Counted from the stretch's first letter, positions 1-9,773 are shown. The stretch: DNA of 64,000 nucleotides from Alphaproteobacteria bacterium (GCA_030424975.1 JAUHVY010000001.1:121093-185092); one strand, 5' to 3'. Notes: generated by a model from the letters alone, not told the origin. Numbers and translations are program-made.

Positions 1-331
1 CGCCTTCATCGGCCTTGTAAATTTTTCCGTCTTTCCAATTCTCGCCGTCGGCCTCAAAATCCCACAGGATTTTTTTACCGCAAAGCGGACGGTTACGGTG
101 AACGGGGTTCGGATTTTTTTCATCTTTGGTCATGCCATCTTTGATGATCCAATGAATTGTGCCGCATAATTTTGTCTTTTCACATTTTTCCAAGTGAATA
201 ACCGCGCGCTTATTTTCAACCAGCCAATAGCCGATTGCGGGGTTTTCCGCGCCATTTTGTGCCTGCGCTTGTATGGGGGCAAATGATAGGGCACTCAGTG
301 TAAAGAATGTCATGATAAGCAGGTAACGCAT
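1..331 (-). CDS. DUF2147 family secreted protein (3' end off window)
   Basis: Translating the minus strand from the ATG at 331 gives a cleavable signal peptide (MRYLLIMTFFTLSALSFA then APIQAQAQ). A domain follows with the DUF2147 pattern: GYWLVE, then EKCEKTKLCGTI, then NPNPVHRNRPLCG, then WKDGKIY. A GGAGG ribosome site lies at 336-340, six bases before the ATG, which fixes the start. The C-terminus lies beyond base 1. DUF2147 proteins are small exported proteins of unknown biochemical function. The family call is fairly sure and the function is unknown. Confidence 0.75.
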   Translation of the reverse strand, partial: MRYLLIMTFFTLSALSFAPIQAQAQNGAENPAIGYWLVENKRAVIHLEKCEKTKLCGTIHWIIKDGMTKDEKNPNPVHRNRPLCGKKILWDFEADGENWKDGKIYKADEG

Positions 332-427
332 TGAAACCTCCGGTTTTGTTTTTACTCTACGAGTATATCATAAAACGAAGCGGGGTGCGTGGCCGAAATA
401 TGTTGCGATGCGATAGCTGGAGGAGCG

Positions 428-2074
428 CTAGATTTTCAATACCTGTTCGTAGATGTCAGGCAGGTCATTTTCAAGCAGGATAACATCATTCGGACGCTTG
501 TTTTCAATCAGCCATTTTTCGGCTTCTTTAAAGGTTTCAAATTGCTGAATTGTCTTGCCTTTATCGTTCGCTTTATACCCCTCAATAAATGTCGGGATAC
601 GCACAGGATGCACAACGATTGTCACATCACAGGCTTCGGCGGCGAGCATGCCCAGAGCGCGGTGAACTTCGTCGTGTGTGGCGCCCAGCTCAACGATTCC
701 CGGGGTTACCAAAATGGCGCGGCCTTCGCGATCATCAGCCAGAACGCGCATGACATGCATTGCACTGCGGAAGCCAAGGGGGTTGGAGTTAAACGCATCG
801 TCAATAATGATCGTACCGTCTTGCTGGCGTTTAACCTCTAATCTGTGTTTGATTTGCGGCGTGGTGGCAAGCGCCGTTTTGATGTCTTTTGCATCCATGC
901 CCAAACTCATGGCACAGGCAAACGCAAGAGCGATGTTATGCCCATGATGAATGCCGTATAGCGGCGCGCGCAGCGTATAGTTTTCATCTTTCCAACTAAT
1001 GATAACGCAAAGCCCCTTTGGTGTTTGTTCAACTTCCAGAATGCGCAAATCATCAGGCGCAAGATAGCTAAAGTCTTTGTCTGATTTTGCGGCGCGTGTC
1101 AGGGGTTCGCCGCATACAATGAAGTTATCCATAGCACGATGGCGAATAGCGCGCGTGTGCTCAAATTTTAGTGTTTTTTCATGGACAACCATTGTGCCGT
1201 TACGTGAAAGTACGGATTCTGCGAGCTCGTATTTTGCCTGTGCCACAGTTTCCAGTGTCTTAAATCGTTCGTAATGCGCATGACCGATCGCCGTTATAAT
1301 GCCGACATTCGGCGGTGTTAGCGCGCAAAGTGAAGCAATGGAGCCGGGGCCGTATGCCCCCATTTCCACGATGAAATATTTATGATTTGGCGCAAGCTGT
1401 TCGCGGATAATACGTGTGATCCCCATGAGGGTGTTCACGCTACCCGGTGTAATCAGGGTCGGGGCCGCCGTTTTTAAAATATGACCGAGAATATGTTTAA
1501 CTGATGTTTTCCCGTAAGAGCCGGTAATGCCGATGATGGTTGGGTTATAGGTATCAATTTTCTGGCGGGCCTCGCCGTAGAATTTCTTTTGGACGCTGGC
1601 CTCATGCGGATTCAATGCCATATTCCCGAGGATCAGCATAAGCGGCAATAAATGCACTGCGATAATCCATGTAATGGCGGAGGAGAAGTAAAATGCGCCT
1701 GCCGCCATAATACAGGTGAATACCATGCCCATACCGAGAATGCGTTTTGCGCGCTGGGTTAAAACCAATGCTTTTTTCGATTGTTTGCGCGGGTCGCGCT
1801 CAAAATATGCGGCAAATATAAAACCGAAAAAGATAAGTATATTAAGAGCGACATTCGGGAGAACGGAAACAAAGCTAAAGCCGGTTATAATCAATAGGAA
1901 GGCCGTAACGCGTTTATCGAATACGCCGTTTTTGATGATCCAAGAGATCAGGCGGCCGTTATCGTAATCGTCTTGTTGCAGCGCATGCAGATAGTTCATC
2001 AGCCGCGTTGCCGCAAAAGCAAGAAAGGTTACAAAGGTAATGGTCTGGATTGCAATGTCGGTTATCATGGTCAT
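428..2074 (-). CDS. MurF-like Mur ligase with N-terminal membrane region
   Basis: 548 residues. The first ~155 residues are hydrophobic, with several membrane segments (about 8-24, 58-90, 112-155), and replace the usual MurF domain 1. From ~178 the protein is a Mur ligase: ATP-binding loop GSYGKTS (185-191), then EMGAYGPGSI, the AIGHAHYERF box, and IIDDAFNSNPLGF, the MurF counterpart of DDSYNANP. MurF adds D-Ala-D-Ala to the UDP-MurNAc-tripeptide. The stop of the upstream hydrolase gene lies 6 bases before this ATG, so the two are co-transcribed. The nearby divergent gene is ddl, which makes D-Ala-D-Ala, so the context fits. It could be a membrane-tethered paralogue rather than the only MurF. 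Confidence 0.8.
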   Translation of the reverse strand: MTMITDIAIQTITFVTFLAFAATRLMNYLHALQQDDYDNGRLISWIIKNGVFDKRVTAFLLIITGFSFVSVLPNVALNILIFFGFIFAAYFERDPRKQSKKALVLTQRAKRILGMGMVFTCIMAAGAFYFSSAITWIIAVHLLPLMLILGNMALNPHEASVQKKFYGEARQKIDTYNPTIIGITGSYGKTSVKHILGHILKTAAPTLITPGSVNTLMGITRIIREQLAPNHKYFIVEMGAYGPGSIASLCALTPPNVGIITAIGHAHYERFKTLETVAQAKYELAESVLSRNGTMVVHEKTLKFEHTRAIRHRAMDNFIVCGEPLTRAAKSDKDFSYLAPDDLRILEVEQTPKGLCVIISWKDENYTLRAPLYGIHHGHNIALAFACAMSLGMDAKDIKTALATTPQIKHRLEVKRQQDGTIIIDDAFNSNPLGFRSAMHVMRVLADDREGRAILVTPGIVELGATHDEVHRALGMLAAEACDVTIVVHPVRIPTFIEGYKANDKGKTIQQFETFKEAEKWLIENKRPNDVILLENDLPDIYEQVLKI

Positions 2075-2080
2075 TTATAT

Positions 2081-2860
2081 TTACGCGTTTTCTTTCACAA
2101 AGTCATTGAGGATTTTTATGACCTGATGTCGCCCTGTATCCAGAACAGTGTAATGGTCTTGGTTATCCAAAATATGTAAGGCGGCATTGTGCATCATCTT
2201 TTGATACCGTTTGCCGAATTCGGGCGGGGTTTCGTTGTCATTGATACCATATATAAGTGTCACGGGACATTTGATGGTTTCGGCCTGCGGGCTGAGGTCT
2301 TCGTTCACAACGCGCACGAATATTTTGCGCATCGGCCCCGCACTTTTGTAATCGGCACTGCCGAAGGCGGTCATAATGCGTTGTTTTAAATCGCCCTCGG
2401 GCACTAGTTTTTTGAGCAGTTTAAACAGGCGTATTCGAAAAAACAGATATATTTTTTTGTGAAGCGGACGTTTGCGTTTTAGTCCTGCGCCCGCGATAAG
2501 TGCCATTGATTTGATGCATTCGGGATGGCGCGCAGCCATTTGTACACCAACGCGGCAGCCAAAGGAATGCCCGATCCAAATAACGGGGGGCATGTTGTTT
2601 TCCTTCATCCATTTTGCAATGGCATCGGCGTAATCTTCTGTACCCCAATCTTCAGGCGGTGCAGCCGAGGCACCGAAGCCCGGGAAGTCGAGCATGATGT
2701 GCGTTCCGCGCTGTGCGAAGGGTTGCATAACCTTTTGGAAACCCTGATGCGATTGTCCCCATCCGTGCGCCCACAAAAAAACAGGGTCGGAATCACTGGT
2801 TAAATCCTGCCCTGCGTGGTGGTAGGCGAAGGTTACATTATCGATTTTGAATTCTTGCAC
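2081..2860 (-). CDS. alpha/beta hydrolase
   Basis: 259 residues with a complete alpha/beta-hydrolase layout: oxyanion region WAHGWGQSHQGF, DFPGFGAS, nucleophile elbow GHSFG (Ser ~99), acidic residue in YGINDNETPP, and catalytic His in DNQDHYTVL. It lacks a signal peptide and is probably cytoplasmic. It is the first gene of a two-gene minus-strand unit with the MurF-like ligase and is divergent from ddl. The substrate cannot be read from the sequence. A small-molecule esterase or hydrolase is likely. Confidence 0.8.
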   Translation of the reverse strand: MQEFKIDNVTFAYHHAGQDLTSDSDPVFLWAHGWGQSHQGFQKVMQPFAQRGTHIMLDFPGFGASAAPPEDWGTEDYADAIAKWMKENNMPPVIWIGHSFGCRVGVQMAARHPECIKSMALIAGAGLKRKRPLHKKIYLFFRIRLFKLLKKLVPEGDLKQRIMTAFGSADYKSAGPMRKIFVRVVNEDLSPQAETIKCPVTLIYGINDNETPPEFGKRYQKMMHNAALHILDNQDHYTVLDTGRHQVIKILNDFVKENA

Positions 2861-2936
2861 ACTAGCCCCTTTTAAGAACGAATGATTCGTGATTAAATGG
2901 TTTTTCTAAACCTTTCCTTTATACGATGATCAGCGC

Positions 2937-4187
2937 ATGTCACAAACCAAAAGTTCCAATTCCGAGTTTATTAATCGCAAACGTGTAGCCGTGTTTTTTG
3001 GCGGGCGTTCTCCCGAACACGATGTCAGCGTGATTTCCGGCCTTCAGGTTTTACAGGCAATGGATCAGGGGCTGTACGATGCATTTCCTGTGTATATTGC
3101 GCCGAACGGTGCATGGTATGTGGGTGATATATTGCGCAAGCGTGAGAGTTATATGCTCAATACGACGCGTATGGCTGAGGTGACCGAGGTGACGCTGGAT
3201 GTTAGCGGTGTGCGCGGCGGTGCATTAATTCCGAAAAAACAGCCGTTATTCGGAAGTGCAAAGCCGATTCCGTTTGATGTGGCGTTACCGTCTTTTCATG
3301 GCCTATATGGCGAAGATGGTAATATCCAAGGGCTTTTTGAGTTGGCGAATATTCCCTATACGGGGATGCGTACCAAGGCATCAAGTCTGTTGATGGATAA
3401 GGTAACCACGAAACATTTCCTGAAAGCTATTGATATTCCGACTCTACCGTTTGCCGTATTAAAACGCCCGGAAGAGGGGTATTTGATTCCCGAGGATGAG
3501 ATCGAAGAAAAACTTGCACCGTTGGGCTATCCTTGCATCATAAAGCCATCGCATTTAGGAAGTTCTATTGGTGTGGCAAAGGTCAATAATGCGCAAGAGG
3601 TCAAACAATGTCTGCCTGCGATATTTGAATTTGATGATTCTGCCATTGTGGAACCGTTCGTTGAAAATTTGGTTGAGTATAATGTTGCGGTTTCCAATGT
3701 TTTTGGTGAGATCACAACGTCGGCGATAGAGCGCCCGAAGGCGACGGATGAATTGCTGGACTTTAAACAAAAATACATGTCCGGCGGAGAAGGCAAGCTT
3801 GGCGATAAACAAAGCGGTACGAAGACTTTTTCTACGGCCAGTGAGGGCATGCTCTCTCTGACGCGTGAAATAAATCCGAAAATTGCACAGGAAATGGATG
3901 ATAATATTCGCTCATGGGCGATGCGTTTATTTGATGCGATTGACGGAAGCGGCGCGCCACGCATCGATTTCATCGGTAATTCCAAAACCGGAGAGATCTG
4001 GATGAACGAGGTTAATCCATGTCCCGGGTCATTCGGTTATTTCTTATGGGAGGCGGCGAAAGACCCTGTCCTATTTACTGACTATTTGAGTGCGATGGTT
4101 TTGCAAGCAGTGAAGATTAATAATGCATCATATTTGCCTGCCGATCCTGTGCCCGTAGATGCGCGTTTGTTAAAGCGAGCGGGGTAG
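2937..4187 (+). CDS. ddl: D-alanine--D-alanine ligase
   Basis: 416 residues, ATP-grasp. Visible motifs are VFFGGRSPEHDVS near the N-terminus, LPSFHGLYGEDGNIQGL, IIKPSHLGSSIGV, and the Mg-binding tail RIDFIG...EIWMNEVNPCPGS. The enzyme joins two D-alanines for the peptidoglycan stem peptide in the cytoplasm. The protein is longer than common Ddl (about 300-370 residues), mainly through inserts between the N-terminal and central domains and around residues 270-300. Its position just before ftsQ is the usual one in proteobacterial division clusters. murC and murB, often upstream of ddl, are absent; the upstream neighbour is divergent. Confidence 0.93.
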   Translation: MSQTKSSNSEFINRKRVAVFFGGRSPEHDVSVISGLQVLQAMDQGLYDAFPVYIAPNGAWYVGDILRKRESYMLNTTRMAEVTEVTLDVSGVRGGALIPKKQPLFGSAKPIPFDVALPSFHGLYGEDGNIQGLFELANIPYTGMRTKASSLLMDKVTTKHFLKAIDIPTLPFAVLKRPEEGYLIPEDEIEEKLAPLGYPCIIKPSHLGSSIGVAKVNNAQEVKQCLPAIFEFDDSAIVEPFVENLVEYNVAVSNVFGEITTSAIERPKATDELLDFKQKYMSGGEGKLGDKQSGTKTFSTASEGMLSLTREINPKIAQEMDDNIRSWAMRLFDAIDGSGAPRIDFIGNSKTGEIWMNEVNPCPGSFGYFLWEAAKDPVLFTDYLSAMVLQAVKINNASYLPADPVPVDARLLKRAG

Positions 4188-4193
4188 TATCTG

Positions 4194-5078
4194 ATGGCGG
4201 CAGCGAAAAAGAAAAGTACAAAGGGGACGCGTAAAGCGACGCTTGATAAACGCCGTAAGGCAAAAAAGGTTGAGGCGAAACTTGGTGTATTTGGCAAGCG
4301 CGCCGTACGGGGCGGTGTTTTTGCAGTTGTTGCGCTTTGGGGGACGGCTTGGTTTTTCCTCAGTGATGCTGATACACGCACCGCAACATGGATAGACGAC
4401 CAGGCGATGAACATTACCCGCAGTGCAGGTTATGAAGTAAAGAACATTCCCGTTGACGGAATTCATCACACAGATGCGGATGCGTTGCTGGCTGTGATTA
4501 ACATCAAAAGCGGCGATCCGATTTTCCGTTTTAAACCAAAAGAGGCCAAGGAACAGATCGAACGTATCGGTTGGGTGCGAAGTGCCCATGTAGAGCGTCG
4601 TTTGCCCGATACGATTTATATCAAGCTGGATGAGCGCGAGCCGATTGCCCTGTGGGAGGATAACGGGCAGGTTTATGTTATTGATTCCGAAGGTGTGCAA
4701 TTAACGCAAAATAACCTGAATGCGTTTAAGGATTTGGTGATGGTGCGCGGAGCGGGGGCAGAAAAAGCCGTTCCGAAATTGATGGAAAAGTTATCTGCGC
4801 ATCAGGAGATTACAAGCAAGATAGATTATGCACAGCGTATTGATGATCGTCGTTGGGACATTGTCATGCATGGCGGAATGCGTTTGAAACTGCCGGAAAG
4901 CGGTGTTGTCGCCGCCCTTGAAAATGTCGTTCAAAGTGAGCGTGAAACAGGTTTATTATCTAAAGATAATATTGTTGAGATTGACGCGCGCTATAAGGAA
5001 CGATTAATAGTAAAGCCCAAACAGGGAAATGTTCAGGATTACAAATTTGATACCGTTCATGTCGGGCGTCAGTTATAA
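4194..5078 (+). CDS. ftsQ: cell division protein FtsQ
   Basis: 294 residues. A basic Lys/Arg-rich cytoplasmic tail (1-38) precedes one membrane segment (about 40-57). A POTRA domain follows (about 79-150: VKNIPVDGIHHTDADAL, GWVRSAHVERRLPDTIYIKL), then the FtsQ beta domain. FtsQ is a bitopic inner-membrane divisome protein that recruits FtsB/FtsL. It starts 6 bases after ddl and is followed by ftsA, so ddl-ftsQ-ftsA form one unit. No strong ribosome site is seen, so translational coupling to ddl is likely. Confidence 0.92.
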   Translation: MAAAKKKSTKGTRKATLDKRRKAKKVEAKLGVFGKRAVRGGVFAVVALWGTAWFFLSDADTRTATWIDDQAMNITRSAGYEVKNIPVDGIHHTDADALLAVINIKSGDPIFRFKPKEAKEQIERIGWVRSAHVERRLPDTIYIKLDEREPIALWEDNGQVYVIDSEGVQLTQNNLNAFKDLVMVRGAGAEKAVPKLMEKLSAHQEITSKIDYAQRIDDRRWDIVMHGGMRLKLPESGVVAALENVVQSERETGLLSKDNIVEIDARYKERLIVKPKQGNVQDYKFDTVHVGRQL

Positions 5079-5116
5079 GCGTTTTGATGTGAATTGTTTA
5101 TTTGAGCTAGGAAAAA

Positions 5117-6388
5117 ATGAGCCGTAAAACAGTTAAGCCAAAGGGATCTTTGATTGCTGCTCTTGATATCGGGAGCAGTAAGACATCCTGTTTTATCGGG
5201 CGTGTTATTGATGATAACGGCACGCTTGAAGTTATTGGCGTGGGAAATCGTCAATCGAAGGGCGTTAAGAACGGTTCAATTGTTGATTTGGATGCGGCAG
5301 AGTCCGTTATTCGTCAAACGGTTCATGCCGCGGAAAACATGGCGGCAGAGGTTATGCGCGGTTATCCGCTGCGTGAGATTGTGTGCAATGTTTCGGGCGT
5401 TCATGCCAATGCATTTGGCCATTCCGTAAAGGTTGATATTGGCGGGCATGATGTTACCGAAAATGATATCAAGCGTGCCTTGGCCAAGGCGCAGGAAAAA
5501 GAAGCCAAAGACAATCTTGAGCTTTTGCATACGATACCGACATTTTTCCGTATTGACGGGCAAGACGGTATTCGTGATCCGCAGGGCATGTTTGCCGAAA
5601 CCATGCAGGTCGATATTAATTTGGTCACGGGTGATGCTGTGGCGCTTCGGAATATGGCGAGCTGCGTTGAGCGTAGCCACCTTGATATATCTTCGCTTTG
5701 TGTCGGTGCTTATGCATCGGGTTTATCATCATTGGTTGATGATGAAATTGATTTGGGGTGCACGGTTATTGATATCGGCGCAGAGGTTACATCTTTTGCA
5801 GTGTTCCATAGCGGGTACATGATTTTCTGTGATGCGGTTCCGCTTGGCGGACAAAATATTACAAATGATATCGCCCAGGGTTTGACGACATCGAAAGAGC
5901 ATGCAGAGCGTATAAAAATTATGTACGGCGCGGCGATTGCCTCTCAAACGGATGAGGGCGAGATGATTGATGTTCCGCGACTTGGCGAGGAGGGGAGCGG
6001 CAAGCCGAACCATGTGCCACGATCGTTCTTGATCGGTATCATGCAGCCGCGCGTTGAGGAAATATTCGAAATGGTGCGCGCACGCCTAACCGATAGTGGG
6101 ATGCAAAATGTTATTGGGCGTCGTGTTGTTTTGACGGGCGGCACAAGTCAGATTACCGGTATGCGCGATCTGGGTGGCTATGTCTTGGATAAGCAGGTGC
6201 GTTTAGGCAAGCCGATCCGTTTGACGGGGCTTCCGGATGCAGTTAGCGGCCCGGGCTTTTCTACTGTGGCCGGTTTATTGACCTATGCCGCAGAGCATAT
6301 TGATGAAATGCCGGCAGAGATTATGGCACAGGCGCGTCCCGATTCTTTTGTCGAGCGTGCGAAATTATGGCTTCGTGAAAATTGGTAA
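5117..6388 (+). CDS. ftsA: cell division protein FtsA
   Basis: 423 residues of the actin/hexokinase ATPase fold: phosphate-1 motif AALDIGSSKTSCFIG, IDIGAEVT, QNITNDIAQGL, and the adenosine motif VVLTGGTSQITG. The C-terminal ERAKLWLRENW is the amphipathic membrane-targeting helix typical of FtsA. It tethers FtsZ filaments to the inner membrane. An AGGA ribosome site lies 5 bases before the ATG. It is followed by a 277-base gap before ftsZ, so ftsZ can have its own promoter. Confidence 0.95.
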   Translation: MSRKTVKPKGSLIAALDIGSSKTSCFIGRVIDDNGTLEVIGVGNRQSKGVKNGSIVDLDAAESVIRQTVHAAENMAAEVMRGYPLREIVCNVSGVHANAFGHSVKVDIGGHDVTENDIKRALAKAQEKEAKDNLELLHTIPTFFRIDGQDGIRDPQGMFAETMQVDINLVTGDAVALRNMASCVERSHLDISSLCVGAYASGLSSLVDDEIDLGCTVIDIGAEVTSFAVFHSGYMIFCDAVPLGGQNITNDIAQGLTTSKEHAERIKIMYGAAIASQTDEGEMIDVPRLGEEGSGKPNHVPRSFLIGIMQPRVEEIFEMVRARLTDSGMQNVIGRRVVLTGGTSQITGMRDLGGYVLDKQVRLGKPIRLTGLPDAVSGPGFSTVAGLLTYAAEHIDEMPAEIMAQARPDSFVERAKLWLRENW

Positions 6389-6511
6389 CCACGTGGAAGC
6401 ATTTATCCACAGGGCGGGCGCGAAAACATCGTGCCCTTTTTTGAATCACGGCGTTTTATATATGTGGTGATGGAAAACATGAGTCATTTTCGTGGGTTAG
6501 GTTGTGTTTGT

Positions 6512-6526
6512 TTAAGTAATCGTTCA
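6512..6526 (+). promoter_or_regulatory. weak CtrA-like site upstream of ftsZ
   Basis: TTAA-N7-TTCA lies in the ftsA-ftsZ gap. The consensus for the alphaproteobacterial cell-cycle regulator CtrA is TTAA-N7-TTAA, so this is a one-mismatch match. CtrA controls ftsZ in Caulobacter. A match this short occurs easily by chance in AT-rich spacer DNA. Confidence 0.2.
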
Positions 6527-6665
6527 ATGCCTCGTTTGTGTTTTGTGTATAAAAAACAATAAAAGCAGTGGATAGGCTGTGTAATTCCCCTTTTCAGAAA
6601 AAAGAATCTCTTCTACACTTCCTCATGTCCTTCCACGAACATCCAATTCTAGGGGTTCTCTAAAT

Positions 6666-8438
6666 ATGATAAATGTAAAAATGCAACCAACTGAGGTTCA
6701 AAAGCTCTCTCCTAAAATCGCGGTCATCGGCGTCGGTGGCGCAGGTGGGAATGCGGTTAATAACATGATCTCATCCAATTTGGATGGGTGTGAATTCCTT
6801 GTCTGTAATACAGATGCACAGGCGCTTGGTAATTCTTTGGCTGAGGATAAGGTTCAGCTTGGAATAAATGTGACAGGCGGTCTTGGTGCCGGGTCTAAAC
6901 CGGAAATTGGTCAGGCTGCAGCAGAGGAAAGCTTGGAAGAAGTTCTTCGTTATCTTGATGGTGCGAATATGGCATTCGTTACTGCCGGTATGGGCGGTGG
7001 TACGGGTACGGGCGCAGCGCCTGTTATCGCTAAAGCATGCCGCCAGCAAGGGATCTTGACTGTTGGCGTGGTAACAAAACCGTTCCATTTCGAAGGTGTT
7101 CACCGTATGCAGCAGGCCGAGAAGGGCATCGAGGAAATGCAGCAATATGTTGATACATTAATTGTTATTCCGAATCAGAATTTGTTCCGTATTGCGAATG
7201 AGAAAACAACCTTTGCCGAAGCGTTTAAGATGGCGGATACTGTTTTGCAATCTGGTGTGCGTGGTGTAACTGACCTTATGGTTCGTCCGGGCCTTGTTAA
7301 CCTTGACTTTGCGGATATTCGTACAGCGATGTTGCAAATGGGTAAGGCTATGATGGGTACAGGTGAGGCATCAGGTGATAAACGTGCCGTTGAAGCCGCA
7401 GAAGCTGCAATCAATAACCCGCTTCTTGATGATGTATCAATGAAGGGTGCAAATGGTGTAATTATTAACGTAACCGGTGGTTACGACATGACATTGTTTG
7501 AAGCTGACGAAGCATGTAACCGCATCCGTGATGAAGTTGATCCGAATGCTAATATTATCTTTGGTGCGACATTTGATGACACAATGGAAGGCATTCTGCG
7601 TGTTTCTATCGTGGCGACAGGTATTGAAACCGAAGCGGAAAAGGCTAAGATTTTTGATGGTAAATCATCGGGCGGTAACGGCAACGGGCCAAACGGACCG
7701 AATGGTGGTACGCGTATGAATGCGAGCGTTGAGCGCGCTGTGCCTAAGGCTACATCATCTGAGGTTGCTTCTGTGAATGCGCCAAGCATTACAGCACCTG
7801 CAAGTGCAGCGGCATCCGGAGCAGATAACAGCCCGGCAGCGCGTTTAACAAGTGCCTTGTCAGGACGCGAAGTTTTGCGCGGTTTGGTGGCACCAACGCC
7901 GATCTCTCAGGCACGTAATGCACCAGTGACGCCGAAGGAAGAGGAGGTTGCTTCTCTTGATATGTTTGAGCAAACAGAGTTTGCGAAAGTTGAGGCTGAG
8001 GAAGATGTGCCGGTATTACGCGGGCAAACATTAAATAATGCCTTTATTCCGCCAAAGCCTTTGGAGCCGGATATGAAGGTTCCTGATAATGGTATCGGTT
8101 CGCATATCTCCAGCTTCCATGGAGCGCATGCGGAAAACACAGGTTCAGGCCTAAAGCTAAATCCGCCGAAAATTGCGTCACCTGCTGCGGATGTGCGTAA
8201 GAAAGTCGCGCGTTCTCCGTCCTTGTTTGAGCGTATTACAGGTTCTGTGCAACAGCACATCGACAATTTGCGTGATGATAGTGATATGGTACGCAGTGAT
8301 GTTCAAGAAGCGCGTAAGCCTATTACGGATAAGCCATCACAAGGTACATTGGATATTTCTGCCCCTGCGGGTAAGCCTGCGGCAAAATCTGATGAAGATC
8401 TGGACATTCCGGCATTCTTGCGTCGTCAGGCAAATTAA
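6666..8438 (+). CDS. ftsZ: cell division protein FtsZ
   Basis: 590 residues. The tubulin-like GTPase core is clear: [14 protein letters not shown] (21-34), the signature GMGGGTGTG (108-116), and the T7-loop region [11 protein letters not shown]. After ~residue 325 a long linker of low complexity runs to ~575 (Gly/Asn-rich, then Ala/Pro/Ser-rich). The protein ends in the conserved FtsA/ZipA-binding tail [13 protein letters not shown]. FtsZ polymerises into the Z-ring. Long linkers are common in alphaproteobacteria. A hairpin terminator follows at 8469. Confidence 0.97.
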   Translation: MINVKMQPTEVQKLSPKIAVIGVGGAGGNAVNNMISSNLDGCEFLVCNTDAQALGNSLAEDKVQLGINVTGGLGAGSKPEIGQAAAEESLEEVLRYLDGANMAFVTAGMGGGTGTGAAPVIAKACRQQGILTVGVVTKPFHFEGVHRMQQAEKGIEEMQQYVDTLIVIPNQNLFRIANEKTTFAEAFKMADTVLQSGVRGVTDLMVRPGLVNLDFADIRTAMLQMGKAMMGTGEASGDKRAVEAAEAAINNPLLDDVSMKGANGVIINVTGGYDMTLFEADEACNRIRDEVDPNANIIFGATFDDTMEGILRVSIVATGIETEAEKAKIFDGKSSGGNGNGPNGPNGGTRMNASVERAVPKATSSEVASVNAPSITAPASAAASGADNSPAARLTSALSGREVLRGLVAPTPISQARNAPVTPKEEEVASLDMFEQTEFAKVEAEEDVPVLRGQTLNNAFIPPKPLEPDMKVPDNGIGSHISSFHGAHAENTGSGLKLNPPKIASPAADVRKKVARSPSLFERITGSVQQHIDNLRDDSDMVRSDVQEARKPITDKPSQGTLDISAPAGKPAAKSDEDLDIPAFLRRQAN

Positions 8439-8468
8439 AGTTTTAAAGTCCTCTTATCGGGTGATTGT

Positions 8469-8498
8469 AAAAGCTCCGCTATTTTAGTGGAGCTTTTT
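8469..8498 (+). terminator. rho-independent terminator after ftsZ
   Basis: A 12-bp stem (8469-8480 with 8486-8497, one G-U pair) has a 5-base loop and ends in a run of T. It closes the ftsZ transcript. Confidence 0.8.
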
Positions 8499-8512
8499 AC
8501 ATATGCAGGCGT

Positions 8513-8528
8513 TGTTACAATTGTAACA
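8513..8528. promoter_or_regulatory. 16-bp perfect palindrome upstream of lpxC
   Basis: TGTTACAATTGTAACA is a perfect inverted repeat in the ftsZ-lpxC spacer, separate from the terminator and ~150 bases before the lpxC start. It has the size and symmetry of an operator for a dimeric regulator. I do not recognise the regulator. It differs from the GlnR/TnrA box. Confidence 0.4.
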
Positions 8529-8677
8529 TTTCGCAACAAAGCGTGATTTGATGCAATGCAATGAATTTTGTATATTTGAAAAAATCGATATACGTGAATT
8601 TCCTTCATTTATGATTCGATTTGAGATATGAGCGCTTTAACGAGTTGCCTTAAAGTTAATAAAATAGAGAACGATTA

Positions 8678-9607
8678 ATGAAAAGCACAATGCAACAAAC
8701 ATTAAAAAGCAAAATAACAATCCGTGATATCGGTTTGCATTCAGGAAAGCAAATTACAATGCATTTGATTCCTGCGGCAGAAAATCACGGAATTGTGTTT
8801 GTGCGCTCTGACCTGAAAGACGGGGAGAATGTTATCCCTGCGCTTTGGAATTCTGTTGTTGATACGAAATTATGTACCGTTATCGGTAATAAATTCGGTG
8901 CGAGTGTCGGTACGATTGAACATTTGATGTCTGCGCTGCGTGGTTTGGGCATCGATAATTTGCGCATTGAAATTGACGGAGCGGAAGTGCCGGCAATGGA
9001 TGGTAGCGCAATGCCGTTTGTTATTGCGATTGAGAAAGCCGGTACCGAAGAGCAATCTGCGCCGCGTCGCGCGATTCGCGTTCTGAAAGAGGTTTCAGTC
9101 ATTGAAGACGGTAAGCGCGTAACATTGAGCCCTGATGATGCATGTGTTTTCGCGGGCGAAATTGAATTCGACCATCAGGATATCGGTCGTCAACGTTTTG
9201 AAACGCAGCTTGTAAACGGTAACTTCAAGCATGATATTGCGCAGGCCAGAACATTTGGTTTCTTCCATGAAGCGGAATGGCTTCGCTCTCAGGGGCTTGG
9301 TCTTGGCGGTTCATTGGATAACGCCATTATCTTGAACCATGACGGTATTATGAACCCGGATGGTTTGCGTTTTTCAAATGAATTTATCCGCCATAAATTG
9401 CTTGATGCGATTGGGGACCTGTACCTTGCCGGTGGGCCGATTGTTGGTTTGTATGACGGCGTTAAAGCTGGTCACGCAATCAATAATGCAATTTTGCATG
9501 AGCTTTTCTCCTCTGATAAAAATTGGGAATATGTAGATATGCCTGTTTTGGAAGAGGTAGGTGCACCGAAAACTGTGCGTCGTGAAGAGGCTCTATTGGT
9601 CGCTTAA
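8678..9607 (+). CDS. lpxC: UDP-3-O-acyl-N-acetylglucosamine deacetylase
   Basis: 309 residues, the normal LpxC length. Key pieces are GLHSG near the N-terminus, the zinc-ligand region TIEHLMSALRGLGIDN, VPAMDGSAMPFV, ARTFGFFHE, and the second metal region HKLLDAIGDLYLAGGP, with KAGHAINN near the end. It removes acetate from UDP-3-O-acyl-GlcNAc, the committed step of lipid A synthesis, in the cytoplasm. It sits between ftsZ and bamD as in many alphaproteobacteria. Confidence 0.95.
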   Translation: MKSTMQQTLKSKITIRDIGLHSGKQITMHLIPAAENHGIVFVRSDLKDGENVIPALWNSVVDTKLCTVIGNKFGASVGTIEHLMSALRGLGIDNLRIEIDGAEVPAMDGSAMPFVIAIEKAGTEEQSAPRRAIRVLKEVSVIEDGKRVTLSPDDACVFAGEIEFDHQDIGRQRFETQLVNGNFKHDIAQARTFGFFHEAEWLRSQGLGLGGSLDNAIILNHDGIMNPDGLRFSNEFIRHKLLDAIGDLYLAGGPIVGLYDGVKAGHAINNAILHELFSSDKNWEYVDMPVLEEVGAPKTVRREEALLVA

Positions 9608-9773
9608 TTGCACTGTATCCATGTTTAATATTATTACGGGCGCGTCATGTTTGATGCGCCTGATTCTTTTCCCGAGGGTTCTTTACGCAAATGGGGGAAA
9701 TGGCTTTTCTTCTCTTGCGTCAGGGGGTATCAATAGAAAGATATGAAAGATTTTTAATTCGGAGCATTTTTAA

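Noticed and set aside
3527-3985. 152-codon minus-strand frame inside ddl
   Set aside because: Antisense to a well-supported gene, with no recognisable motif and no ribosome site. It is a shadow.
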